Source: an uncultured Bacteroidales bacterium
Lineage (GTDB): Bacteria > Bacteroidota > Bacteroidia > Bacteroidales > Bacteroidaceae
Assembly (NCBI GenBank): GCA_937876995.1
Contig: CALEFD010000076.1
Location: 1 to 46,881, forward strand
Length of the DNA stretch: 46,881 nt
Reading direction: 5' to 3'
Shown here: in pieces, positions 17,617-25,473 of the stretch
Numbering within the stretch: position 1 is the stretch's first letter
Layout of the letters: every line of letters starts with the position of its first letter
Program-made: the position numbers and the translations under genes
Notes under the pieces: generated by a model
The model's database searches: none
What the model saw: the letters and a program-made list of their open reading frames with translations, nothing else
Told to the model about the DNA's origin: nothing

Positions 17617-17718
17617 GGAGTGTTAATGTGTTTCTACGTGAGACATGCCGGTGTAAAACGGCGAAACAAAATGAGCGAAATTGTAAATCTTAGCAAACTT
17701 TAATATCTATATCAAAGT
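17573..17718 (+). promoter_or_regulatory. Candidate attenuator region of the thr operon
   Basis: Several hairpins follow the leader frame: GGTTG/CAACC over the Thr codons; TTAATACCC (17597-17605) with GGGAGTGTTAA (17616-17626), 9 bp with one bulge and one wobble; GCCG (17647-17650) with CGGC (17659-17662); and ACTTT (17697-17701) with AAAGT (17714-17718), which would bury the thrA GTG start. A second 25-codon frame (17626-17703, starting MCFYVRHAG) ends 13 nt before thrA and could open that last hairpin when translated. I see no hairpin with a long T run, so a classical terminator is not evident; control could be translational. Confidence 0.4.
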
Positions 17719-20143
17719 GAAAGTACTTAAATTCGGAGGCTCTTCGGTTGGATCAAAAGAGAGCATTTTAAATCTAAAGGGAATAGTAGAATCGCAAAGC
17801 GATGATGTTATAGTGGTGGTATCGGCTTTAGGCGGTATTACAGACAGACTTATAAATACAGCTAAACTTGCAGCTAAAGGCGATAAACAGTATGAAGAAG
17901 AGTTGTCTTTGATGCTGAAACGTCATGAACAGATGATTCGTGATGTGATAGAGGTAAAGCGCAGACGTCGTGCCAATAAACACGTGCGCCAGCTGTTTGA
18001 TGAACTGAGCGATATTATGCATGGACTGTTTTTGCTGCACGATTTATCTGAAAAGACATTAGATACCATAATGAGTTATGGCGAAAGGTTATCTACACAG
18101 ATTGTTGTGGAGCTGATAGACGATATCAAATTGTTCGATGCCAGAAACTTTATCAAAACTGAACATAAATCGCCAACACACGCTATAGACAGCAATCTTA
18201 CATATCAGCTTATACAGGATACATTTAAAGAACTTCCGCACAGGTCGTTAGTGCCGGGATTTATCTCTTCCGATGCACTGACCGGCGAAGTCTCAAACCT
18301 GGGACGTGGTGGTTCTGATTATACTGCATCGTTGTTGGCTGCTGCTCTTAATGCGGAATGTCTGGAGATATGGACCGATGTGGATGGTTTCATGACTGCC
18401 GATCCGCGTGTAATATCGAATGCTTACACTATTGAATCTCTAAGCTATGTGGAGGCAATGGAACTTTGTAACTTTGGTGCAAAGGTTGTATATCCGCCTA
18501 CTATTTATCCTGTTTGTTCAAAGAATATTCCTATTCTGATAAAGAATACTTTCAATCCGCAGGGTAAGGGTACTATAATTTTGAAAGAACTGCTTGAGAG
18601 TACAAAGACTATTAAGGGTATTTCGAGTATAAACGATACGGCGCTTATTACAATTCGCGGTCTTGGTATGGTGGGTGTGATAGGTGTTAATCATCGTATC
18701 TTCAAGACTTTTGCCGAAAGCGGTATAAGTGTGTTCTTAGTTTCACAGGCATCATCGGAAAACAGTACATCTATAGGTGTTCGCAACAGAGATGCCGATT
18801 TGGCTTGCGAACTGCTTAATAGGGAGTTCCGTCGCGAAATAGAATTGGGTGCTATTTTCCATATTACTGCCGAAACAGGCCTGGCTACAGTTGCAGTGGT
18901 GGGCGAAAATATGCGTCAGAACCCCGGTATAGCCGGTAAATTGTTCGGTGTATTGGGTAGAAACGGTATAAACGTGATAGCTTGTGCGCAGGGTGCATCG
19001 GAAACAAATATATCGTTTGTGGTTGAATCTAACTCACTGCGTAAGTCGCTGAATGTTATTCACGATTCTTTCTTCTTGTCAGAATATCAGGTGCTGAATC
19101 TGTTTGTTTGCGGTGTGGGAACAGTAGGCAGCAGTCTGTTAGATCAAATAAGAATGCAGCATGACAAACTGATAAAAGAACGTGGCTTGAAACTGAATGT
19201 GGTGGGTATAGCACGTGGCAGTAAGGCGCTGTTCAGTCGTGAAGGTATAGATTTGAATAACTATAAAACTGCTTTGGAAAATGCTCCAAAAAGTAATATT
19301 CAGATACTTCGTGATGAAGTGATAGGAATGAATATCTTTAATTCAGTGTTTGTAGATTGTACTGCCAGCGATCAGGTGGCAGGTATCTATAAAGATTTGT
19401 TGGATCATAATATCTCTGTAGTGGCTGCAAATAAGATTGCAGCATCATCGGATTATTCAAATTATGCAGAACTGAAAAAGACTGCTCGCAAACGTGGAGT
19501 GAAATTCCTGTTTGAAACTAACGTGGGTGCAGGTCTGCCAATCATAAATACTATCAACGATTTGATTAACAGCGGTGATAGGATATTGAAGATTGAGGCT
19601 GTACTTAGCGGTACTTTGAACTTTATATTTAACACTATAGGCGCAGACTGTAAACTAAGCGAAACTATTCGTCTGGCACAGGAAAAGGGATATAGCGAAC
19701 CTGATCCACGCATAGATTTAAGTGGAAAAGATGTAATCCGTAAACTTGTTATTCTGGCACGCGAAAGCGGTTATGCATTGAATCAGGAAGATATAGAGAA
19801 GGAATTGTTTATTCCACAGCAGATGTTCGATGGCACAATAGATGCTTTCTGGAAGGCATTGCCACAGCTTGACGATGAATTTGAAGCAAAACGTAAGGTT
19901 CTGGAAGAATCGGGTAAACGTTGGCGTTTTGTGGCAAGTCTGTCAGAGGGTAAGGGTAAGGTTTCTCTATGCGAAGTAAACGAATATCACCCTTTCTATA
20001 ATTTGCAAGGCAGTAATAACATTATATTGCTGACTACAGAACGTTATAAAGAGTATCCTATGATGATTCAAGGATATGGTGCAGGTGCGGCTGTTACTGC
20101 TGCAGGTGTTTTTGCCGATATAATGAGTATCGCAAACATTTAA
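17717..20143 (+). CDS. thrA: Bifunctional aspartate kinase / homoserine dehydrogenase
   Basis: Catalyses the first and third steps from aspartate towards threonine and methionine: phosphorylation of aspartate and reduction of aspartate semialdehyde to homoserine. The 808-aa protein starts with GTG at 17717 and opens with the kinase signature KVLKFGGSSVGS. Kinase domain: about 1-285 (GGSDYTASLLAAAL present). Tandem ACT regulatory domains: about 305-455 (IRGLGMVGVIGVNHRIF, VAVVGENMRQNPGIAGK). Homoserine dehydrogenase: from about 460, with a NAD(P) motif LFVCGVGTVGSS and the catalytic EKGYSEPDPRIDLSGKDVIR segment. Length and order match other Bacteroidota ThrA proteins. The ACT domains imply feedback control by end products. 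Confidence 0.97.
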   Translation: MKVLKFGGSSVGSKESILNLKGIVESQSDDVIVVVSALGGITDRLINTAKLAAKGDKQYEEELSLMLKRHEQMIRDVIEVKRRRRANKHVRQLFDELSDIMHGLFLLHDLSEKTLDTIMSYGERLSTQIVVELIDDIKLFDARNFIKTEHKSPTHAIDSNLTYQLIQDTFKELPHRSLVPGFISSDALTGEVSNLGRGGSDYTASLLAAALNAECLEIWTDVDGFMTADPRVISNAYTIESLSYVEAMELCNFGAKVVYPPTIYPVCSKNIPILIKNTFNPQGKGTIILKELLESTKTIKGISSINDTALITIRGLGMVGVIGVNHRIFKTFAESGISVFLVSQASSENSTSIGVRNRDADLACELLNREFRREIELGAIFHITAETGLATVAVVGENMRQNPGIAGKLFGVLGRNGINVIACAQGASETNISFVVESNSLRKSLNVIHDSFFLSEYQVLNLFVCGVGTVGSSLLDQIRMQHDKLIKERGLKLNVVGIARGSKALFSREGIDLNNYKTALENAPKSNIQILRDEVIGMNIFNSVFVDCTASDQVAGIYKDLLDHNISVVAANKIAASSDYSNYAELKKTARKRGVKFLFETNVGAGLPIINTINDLINSGDRILKIEAVLSGTLNFIFNTIGADCKLSETIRLAQEKGYSEPDPRIDLSGKDVIRKLVILARESGYALNQEDIEKELFIPQQMFDGTIDAFWKALPQLDDEFEAKRKVLEESGKRWRFVASLSEGKGKVSLCEVNEYHPFYNLQGSNNIILLTTERYKEYPMMIQGYGAGAAVTAAGVFADIMSIANI

Positions 20144-20155
20144 TACGGAGTTACA

Positions 20156-21370
20156 ATGAAGTATCTGATTATTCTTGGCGATGGTATGGCTGACTGGCCA
20201 ATTGCCGAATTGGGTAATAAGACTGTACTACAGTATGCCGATAAACCCTATATGGATATGTTGGCAAGCAAGGGACGCACAGGTATGCTGAAAAGTGTTC
20301 CTGTAGGTTACCATCCGGGTAGCGAAGTGGCAAATATGGCCGTTTTGGGGTATAATCTGGACCTAGTCTTTGAAGGGCGCGGAGTTCTGGAAGCTGCCAA
20401 TATAGGTGTAGATTTAAAACCGGGGCAGATGTGTATGCGTTGTAATCTGATTTGTGTGGAGAATGGTAATATAAAGAATCATTCTGCAGGTCATATTTCT
20501 ACAGAAGAGGCTGCTGAGCTAATGGAGTATCTACAAGAGAAACTTGGTTCTGAAACGGTGCATTTCCACACAGGAATACAGTATAGACATCTGTTGGTAA
20601 TAGATGGTGCAGACAAACATTTGGAATGTACTCCACCTCATGATGTACCGGGACAACCGTTTATGCCGTTGCTGGTAAAACCGGAAAATCCGCAGGCAGC
20701 TGCAACAGCAGAACAGATAAACAGCCTGATACTGGAATCGCAAAAGATTTTGGAAAATCATCCTATAAATGTAAAGCGTAAGGCAGAAGGAAAAGACCCT
20801 GCAAACAGTATCTGGCCTTGGTCAGCGGGGTATCGTCCATCTATGAAGACTCTGTCGGACAGATTTTCCTTTATAAAATCGGGTTCAGTAATATCGGCAG
20901 TAGATTTAATTAAAGGTATAGGACATTATGCCGGTCTGAAGGTAATAGATGTAGAGGGTGCAACAGGATTGTTCGATACCAATTATGCCAATAAAGCAAA
21001 TGCGGCTATTCAAGCTTTGAGGGAAGATGATTTTGTCTATCTGCATGTGGAAGCACCGGACGAAGCAGGTCATGAAGGCAATGTAATGCTTAAAGTGCGT
21101 ACAGTGCAAGATTTGGATAGTAAACTTATAGGCCCTATATATGAAGCGGTAAAAGATTGGGATGAACCTGTAACCATAGCAGTGTTGCCGGATCATCCAA
21201 CTCCTTGTGAACATCGTACTCATACAGCAGAAGCTGTACCGTTTATTATCTATAGACCCGGTGGAGAAGCTGATATGGTGACGAAATATGATGAGGATTC
21301 TTGCAAAGGTGGTGTTTATGGAGTGTTAGAGGCTCCGCAGTTTATTGAGAAATTATTTGAAAAGCAATGA
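20156..21370 (+). CDS. Phosphoglycerate mutase-like protein, probable homoserine kinase
   Basis: A 404-aa alkaline-phosphatase-superfamily enzyme of the archaeal-type cofactor-independent phosphoglycerate mutase family (COG3635/ApgM). Visible metal and phosphoserine sites: ILGDGMADWP at the N-terminus, the nucleophile loop GYHPGSEVANMAVLGYNL, VEAPDEAGHEG and VLPDHPTPCEHRTHT. The gene sits between thrA and thrC, overlapping thrC by ATGA, exactly where a homoserine kinase (ThrB) is needed, and no GHMP-type thrB is present. From memory, genetic work in Bacteroides thetaiotaomicron assigned homoserine kinase activity to a relative. I therefore infer phosphorylation of homoserine here; a glycolytic mutase role cannot be excluded from sequence alone. 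Confidence 0.8.
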   Translation: MKYLIILGDGMADWPIAELGNKTVLQYADKPYMDMLASKGRTGMLKSVPVGYHPGSEVANMAVLGYNLDLVFEGRGVLEAANIGVDLKPGQMCMRCNLICVENGNIKNHSAGHISTEEAAELMEYLQEKLGSETVHFHTGIQYRHLLVIDGADKHLECTPPHDVPGQPFMPLLVKPENPQAAATAEQINSLILESQKILENHPINVKRKAEGKDPANSIWPWSAGYRPSMKTLSDRFSFIKSGSVISAVDLIKGIGHYAGLKVIDVEGATGLFDTNYANKANAAIQALREDDFVYLHVEAPDEAGHEGNVMLKVRTVQDLDSKLIGPIYEAVKDWDEPVTIAVLPDHPTPCEHRTHTAEAVPFIIYRPGGEADMVTKYDEDSCKGGVYGVLEAPQFIEKLFEKQ

Positions 21371-22668
21371 AATATTACAGTACAAACGGAAATTCACCGT
21401 TATCTACATTACAGAACGCAGTAGTAAAGGGTTTGGCACCGGACAGAGGATTGTATATGCCGGAACAGATTAAAAAATTGCCAAAACAGTTTTTTGACAA
21501 TATAGAAAACCTTTCATTTCAGGAGATTGCATATCAGGTGGCTGATGCTTTCTTTGGAGAAGATATTCCTGCAGATGATCTAAAGCAGATAGTATATGAT
21601 ACCCTGAGTTTTGAAACTCCTGTGGTGCAAGTGAATGACAATATCTACTCATTAGAACTGTTTCATGGACCTACATTGGCATTTAAAGATGTTGGCGCAC
21701 GTTTTATGGCACGTCTTTTGGGATATTTCAACAAAGAAGAAAAGCAATTGGTTAATGTACTGGTTGCCACATCGGGCGATACCGGCAGTGCAGTTGCCAA
21801 TGGTTTTTTAGGTGTAGATGGTGTTCATGTATATGTACTCTATCCAAAAGGTAAAGTTAGCCCTATTCAGGAGTGCCAATTTACCACATTGGGAAAAAAT
21901 ATAACAGCTGTAGAAGTTGATGGTGTTTTTGATGATTGTCAGGCATTGGTAAAGAGTGCCTTTATGGATGCAGAACTCAATTCAAAGATGAAACTAACAT
22001 CAGCAAACTCTATAAATGTGGCTCGCTTTCTGCCACAGGCATTCTACTATTTCAATGCATACGCACAGATGAAACGTATGGGCAAAGCCGATAATCTGGT
22101 TATCTGTGTTCCAAGCGGCAACTTTGGTAATATTACAGCAGGTTTGTTTGGTTGGTATATGGGACTGCCTGTAAAGCGTTTTATTGCAGCTAACAATGCC
22201 AATGACATCTTCTATAACTATTTGCAAAGCGGTGTCTATTCTCCAAAACCATCTGTTCAGACTCTGGCAAATGCCATGGATGTGGGCGACCCAAGTAACT
22301 TTGCTCGTATATTGGATTTGTATGGTAATTCACATGCTGATATTGCTGCTCATATAGGCGGTGCAACATATAAAGACGAACAGATTGCAGAGACTTTGAA
22401 GGATGTCTATGAAAAGACCGGCTACCTGTTAGATCCTCACGGCGCTTGTGGTTATAGAGCATTGCAGGAACAACTTGCAGCCGATGAATATGGTGTGTTC
22501 CTGGAAACAGCGCATCCTGCAAAATTCAAGGAGAAGGTAGATGCAATAATAGACGGCGATATAGACATTCCTGCCAAACTGCGTGCCTTTATGGAGGGTA
22601 CAAAACAGAGTGAACCTATAAGCAAGGAATATTCCGATTTCCGCAGTTTCCTTTTGTCAAAAATCTGA
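21367..22668 (+). CDS. thrC: Threonine synthase
   Basis: PLP enzyme converting O-phosphohomoserine to threonine, the last step of the pathway. The 433-aa protein carries the N-terminal YYSTNGNSPLSTLQNAVVKGLAPDRG-type region, the PLP lysine in HGPTLAFKDVGARFM, the phosphate loop ATSGDTGSAVANGF and the VCVPSGNFGN-like segment (VICVPSGNFGNITAG). Length is typical for the longer threonine synthases of Bacteroidota and Gammaproteobacteria. Its ATG overlaps the stop of the upstream gene (ATGA), implying translational coupling; the next gene starts 2 nt after its stop. Confidence 0.97.
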   Translation: MKYYSTNGNSPLSTLQNAVVKGLAPDRGLYMPEQIKKLPKQFFDNIENLSFQEIAYQVADAFFGEDIPADDLKQIVYDTLSFETPVVQVNDNIYSLELFHGPTLAFKDVGARFMARLLGYFNKEEKQLVNVLVATSGDTGSAVANGFLGVDGVHVYVLYPKGKVSPIQECQFTTLGKNITAVEVDGVFDDCQALVKSAFMDAELNSKMKLTSANSINVARFLPQAFYYFNAYAQMKRMGKADNLVICVPSGNFGNITAGLFGWYMGLPVKRFIAANNANDIFYNYLQSGVYSPKPSVQTLANAMDVGDPSNFARILDLYGNSHADIAAHIGGATYKDEQIAETLKDVYEKTGYLLDPHGACGYRALQEQLAADEYGVFLETAHPAKFKEKVDAIIDGDIDIPAKLRAFMEGTKQSEPISKEYSDFRSFLLSKI

Positions 22669-22670
22669 TT

Positions 22671-23363
22671 ATGGTTTATAGAAAAGAGGTTCTGTTTTCC
22701 GATATAAATATACCCGTAGATGAGATCTATTCATCTATGGGTTTTAAAGATACTGCTCCGGATGATGAGACACGCAGAATGACTGAAACTCTTCTTGCGG
22801 AAGCTCCAAAATATCTGAATTTGCAGTATGAATTTGTTGTTTTATACGGAGAACTGACCGATAATAGTTGTACTCTATATTCAGATGCAGATAATAAGCA
22901 ACTTTTTGAAACAGGCAGGGTGATAGCTGCTCAGTTGCGAAAATCGGAAAAATTTGTGGCTTTTGTTGCAACTGTAGGAACGGGTTATTTCGACTGGATG
23001 AAAGCAATAGAGTCACGTAGCGATATGGTGCAGACCTATATTTCAGATTGTATAGGCAGTCAGATTGTAGAGAGCGTGGCAGACTATATGGAACAGCAGT
23101 TACAGATTGTTCTGGATGTGGATGGGTTGAAACGAACCAACAGATTTAGTCCGGGTTATTGTGGATGGTTGGTAAAGGAACAACCCAAACTGTTCAATCT
23201 GTTCCCTGAAAAGAATCCCTGTGGTATAGAATTGACCGATTCCTGTCTTATGCTTCCGGTTAAATCGGTAAGCGGTATAATAGGGGTAGGGCATGATGTA
23301 AGATACCTGCCATATACCTGTCATCTTTGCGATATGAAGATGTGTTATAAAAAGAAGAGATAG
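22671..23363 (+). CDS. Stand-alone methionine synthase (MetH) reactivation domain protein
   Basis: A 230-aa protein matching the C-terminal, S-adenosylmethionine-binding activation domain of cobalamin-dependent methionine synthase, without the homocysteine, folate or cobalamin domains. Signatures are RTNRFSPGYCGW and ELTDSCLMLPVKSVSGIIG. The tail has an extra cysteine cluster (CHLCDMKMCYKKK) not found in E. coli MetH. In MetH this domain helps to remethylate oxidised cobalamin using AdoMet and a reductant. As the last gene of the threonine operon it would serve the competing methionine branch from homoserine. Split methionine synthases with separate reactivation proteins are known in Bacteroidota (from memory); the partner MetH core is not in this window. 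Confidence 0.85.
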   Translation: MVYRKEVLFSDINIPVDEIYSSMGFKDTAPDDETRRMTETLLAEAPKYLNLQYEFVVLYGELTDNSCTLYSDADNKQLFETGRVIAAQLRKSEKFVAFVATVGTGYFDWMKAIESRSDMVQTYISDCIGSQIVESVADYMEQQLQIVLDVDGLKRTNRFSPGYCGWLVKEQPKLFNLFPEKNPCGIELTDSCLMLPVKSVSGIIGVGHDVRYLPYTCHLCDMKMCYKKKR

Positions 23364-23368
23364 CACTC

Positions 23369-24391
23369 TTATCGGCGTGTATTGCCCTTTAACAGTACGT
23401 ACAGAATTACAGGTGCTCCAATAAATGGGGTTATTGCATTTAGAGGTATCAGTCCTTTGTCACCCGGTAGTGAACTTATCAGATTACATAGCAGAGCAAT
23501 TATGATACCTGTCAGTATGGTGACAGGCATAAGATTCTTGTGGTTGTTGGTACCCAATAGCAAACGTGCCAGATGCGGTACAGCTAATCCTATAAACGAA
23601 ATAGGTCCGCAAAATGCGGTAGTGGTGGCAACCAGAACTCCTGTTGACAGTAGTAACAAGGTTCGTGTGCGCATTATGTTTATACCTAAGTTTTGTGCAT
23701 AGTGTTCGCCAAGCAGAAGTGCGTTAAGTGGCTTTATCATAAGTAAAGCTATGGTCAGACCTAAAATAGTAACTAAGGTAAAGAATGGTAACTGTTCGCC
23801 TGTTACTCCTCCAAAATTGCCCATTCCCCACATGGTGTAGGAGTGGACACCTTCTGCAGTAGAGAAGAAGTTTAGCAAGGTGATGGCAGAAGAGGTTAAG
23901 TAGCTAATCATAATGCCTGCAATAAGCAACATTACAGAACTGCGTAGTTTGTTTGACAGTAACAGTATAAGAGCCATTACCAGCATTGCTCCTGCTAATG
24001 CACCGATAATAATGGATAGAGAACCGCCTATGGTGAATTGACCTGCACTGAGATTTCCTCCAAACAGAAGCATCACTAAAGCAACTCCAAGTCCTGCTCC
24101 GCCGTTTATTCCTAAAATATCGGGACCTGCCAGCGAATTTCGGAAGGCTGTCTGTAGCATCAGTCCGGCTGCAGCAAGCGATGCGCCGCAAAGCATGGCG
24201 GTAATAGCCTGCGGTATTCTGGAGTGTAGTACAATAAATGTCCAACTGGGCTTTGCCGATTCGCCATGTAACAGAATTTCAATGACTTGACTGAATGGAA
24301 TCTTTACAGAACCAATAAACAGGTTAAACATAAATAGAATAATTATGCATAACCCTGTATAAATATATGTTTTATTCTCCTTTCGCTCCAT
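23369..24391 (-). CDS. btuC: FecCD/BtuC-type ABC importer permease
   Basis: A 340-aa inner membrane permease of the FecCD family (BtuC, FhuB, HemU), which forms a homodimer transporting cobalamin or iron chelates. About ten hydrophobic segments are visible; typical stretches are HSRIPQAITAMLCGASLAAAGLMLQ, the GPDILGINGGAGLGV loop and CGPISFIGLAVPHLARLL, the site that contacts the ATPase. The B12 receptor genes 3-7 kb away make cobalamin the likeliest substrate. Odd points: it is separated from the binding-protein gene by two genes, follows a LytTR regulator after 9 nt, and no ATPase (btuD) gene is adjacent; downstream comes a convergent gene only 5 nt away. The symbol is by family and context. 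Confidence 0.82.
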   Translation of the reverse strand: MERKENKTYIYTGLCIIILFMFNLFIGSVKIPFSQVIEILLHGESAKPSWTFIVLHSRIPQAITAMLCGASLAAAGLMLQTAFRNSLAGPDILGINGGAGLGVALVMLLFGGNLSAGQFTIGGSLSIIIGALAGAMLVMALILLLSNKLRSSVMLLIAGIMISYLTSSAITLLNFFSTAEGVHSYTMWGMGNFGGVTGEQLPFFTLVTILGLTIALLMIKPLNALLLGEHYAQNLGINIMRTRTLLLLSTGVLVATTTAFCGPISFIGLAVPHLARLLLGTNNHKNLMPVTILTGIIIALLCNLISSLPGDKGLIPLNAITPFIGAPVILYVLLKGNTRR

Positions 24392-24400
24392 TTGTAGTAA

Positions 24401-25258
24401 TCAATCGTTCAACATAGAGAATGCTTTGACTACCTGGTCTGCATATTTTTTTGAAATAGGTATATGTGGAGAACCGGTAGTGTCAAGTTCGGCAAAGAGT
24501 CCTTCAGATCTGTCTTTTTGAATGATTTTTATCTTTTTAAGATTTACAATATATGACCTGTGACATCTTATAAGATTGTTTTGCATACATAACTCTTCTA
24601 TACTACGCATGGAATTTCTCAGGCTGTATTTGGTTATTCTGCCGTTGCTCATGTAGTGTATATCAACATAGTTGTCCGATGCTACTATATAGAGCAGGCT
24701 CTCTGCGGTTACTACAAGTTTCATGGCTTTGTTCTCGTCTAAAAAGTGAATAGGGCTTTTTTCAGCACCAATTATGCTGTTGGCATATCGGTCTATACCG
24801 GCTTGCAATTCCTCTATTCTACGGTTTTTGTATGCCAATTCTGAAAGTATAGCCAGTATGGTGTAAGGAATAATCAGCACAAAAAATGATATTAATGCCA
24901 CGTTAGGCAATATGCTTACGTATGGTGCTCTTCTACCTGTAATAAGCCATATAAATAAGGTGAAAAACATTGATGATATGAATACTTCAAAGAATTCCCA
25001 TATATAGAATGATGTGTATGTAAGTTTTAACCTATCTCTGAGCAGTCTCATTGCAAAACGGCTTATCATTACTATAACTAATAGTATAGAGATAAGCATG
25101 GATGCATAGAAGGCAAATCTGCCCATTTCAACGCCTAAATGGTCTATTATGTTGAATGGCTTGTATCCAATAAGGAAAAAGAATGAATAGATGGGTACTA
25201 AAAGTATATAACAGGCCATGCTGTCATTACTGGTATATGTTTCCGGTAGTTTGTTCAT
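24401..25258 (-). CDS. Membrane-anchored LytTR-family transcriptional regulator
   Basis: A 285-aa protein with four hydrophobic segments in the first ~150 residues (YILLVPIYSFFFLIGY, FYASMLISILLVIVMI, FISSMFFTLFIWLI, ISFFVLIIPYTILAIL), a short coiled coil (LAYKNRRIEELQAGIDRY) and a C-terminal LytTR DNA-binding domain from about residue 180, with YIVASDNYVDIHY and the conserved LIRCHRSYIVNLKKI. There is no receiver domain, so it is not a standard response regulator; a signal at or in the membrane may control it. It is transcribed ahead of the BtuC-like permease with a 9-nt gap. Repeated T-rich ACCCC boxes upstream suggest autoregulation. Confidence 0.87.
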   Translation of the reverse strand: MNKLPETYTSNDSMACYILLVPIYSFFFLIGYKPFNIIDHLGVEMGRFAFYASMLISILLVIVMISRFAMRLLRDRLKLTYTSFYIWEFFEVFISSMFFTLFIWLITGRRAPYVSILPNVALISFFVLIIPYTILAILSELAYKNRRIEELQAGIDRYANSIIGAEKSPIHFLDENKAMKLVVTAESLLYIVASDNYVDIHYMSNGRITKYSLRNSMRSIEELCMQNNLIRCHRSYIVNLKKIKIIQKDRSEGLFAELDTTGSPHIPISKKYADQVVKAFSMLND

Positions 25259-25274
25259 ATAGCTATATTTTTTG

Positions 25275-25306
25275 CAAATGTACGTACAATATTCTATCCC
25301 AACAAC
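25275..25306 (-). promoter_or_regulatory. Promoter of the LytTR-btuC operon
   Basis: On the minus strand GTTG (complement at 25303-25306) is followed after 20 nt by TACATTTG (complement at 25275-25282), a perfect -7 element with a one-mismatch -33 element. Transcription would begin near 25268, only about 10 nt before the LytTR start codon. Confidence 0.6.
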
Positions 25307-25309
25307 AAT

Positions 25310-25420
25310 GGGGTGAAATTTTTTACATTGTTTTTTTACCCCTTTATTTATGTTTTTACCCCAAATATACCCTTTTACACCATTTGAAAGGCGTGCGTCC
25401 CTTTAATTTTCACCATTTGA
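25310..25420. repeat. Repeated ACCCC and CACCATTTGA boxes between divergent promoters
   Basis: TTTTTACCCC occurs at 25333-25342 and again at 25353-25362, exactly 20 bp apart, and a weaker TTTTACACC follows at 25373-25381. An inverted relative, GGGGTGAAA, lies at 25310-25318. Overlapping the third copy, CACCATTTGA at 25378-25387 is repeated at 25411-25420, 33 bp away. Spacings of about two and three helical turns place the boxes on one face of the DNA. They lie just upstream of the LytTR promoter and around the promoter of the divergent unknown gene. LytTR proteins usually bind paired direct repeats about two turns apart, so these are candidate binding sites. Confidence 0.55.
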
Positions 25421-25438
25421 TATGTAGCTATATCTTTG
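25407..25438 (+). promoter_or_regulatory. Promoter of the unknown gene at 25474
   Basis: TTTT at 25407-25410, 20 nt, then TATCTTTG at 25431-25438: a perfect -7 and a one-mismatch -33 element. The second CACCATTTGA box lies within the spacer, where a bound protein would interfere with polymerase. Expected transcription start is near 25445. Confidence 0.55.
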
Positions 25439-25473
25439 CAGCAGAAAATTTGAAACAAATAATAATAGAAGAT

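Noticed and set aside
17597..17626. Hairpin after the thr leader as a Rho-independent terminator
   Set aside because: The stem is plausible but no T run follows, so I describe it only as part of a candidate attenuator.
25183..25473. Extended frame upstream of the unknown 147-aa gene
   Set aside because: The extension crosses the LytTR gene's 5' end, the promoters and the repeat boxes; the ATG at 25474 follows a good promoter.
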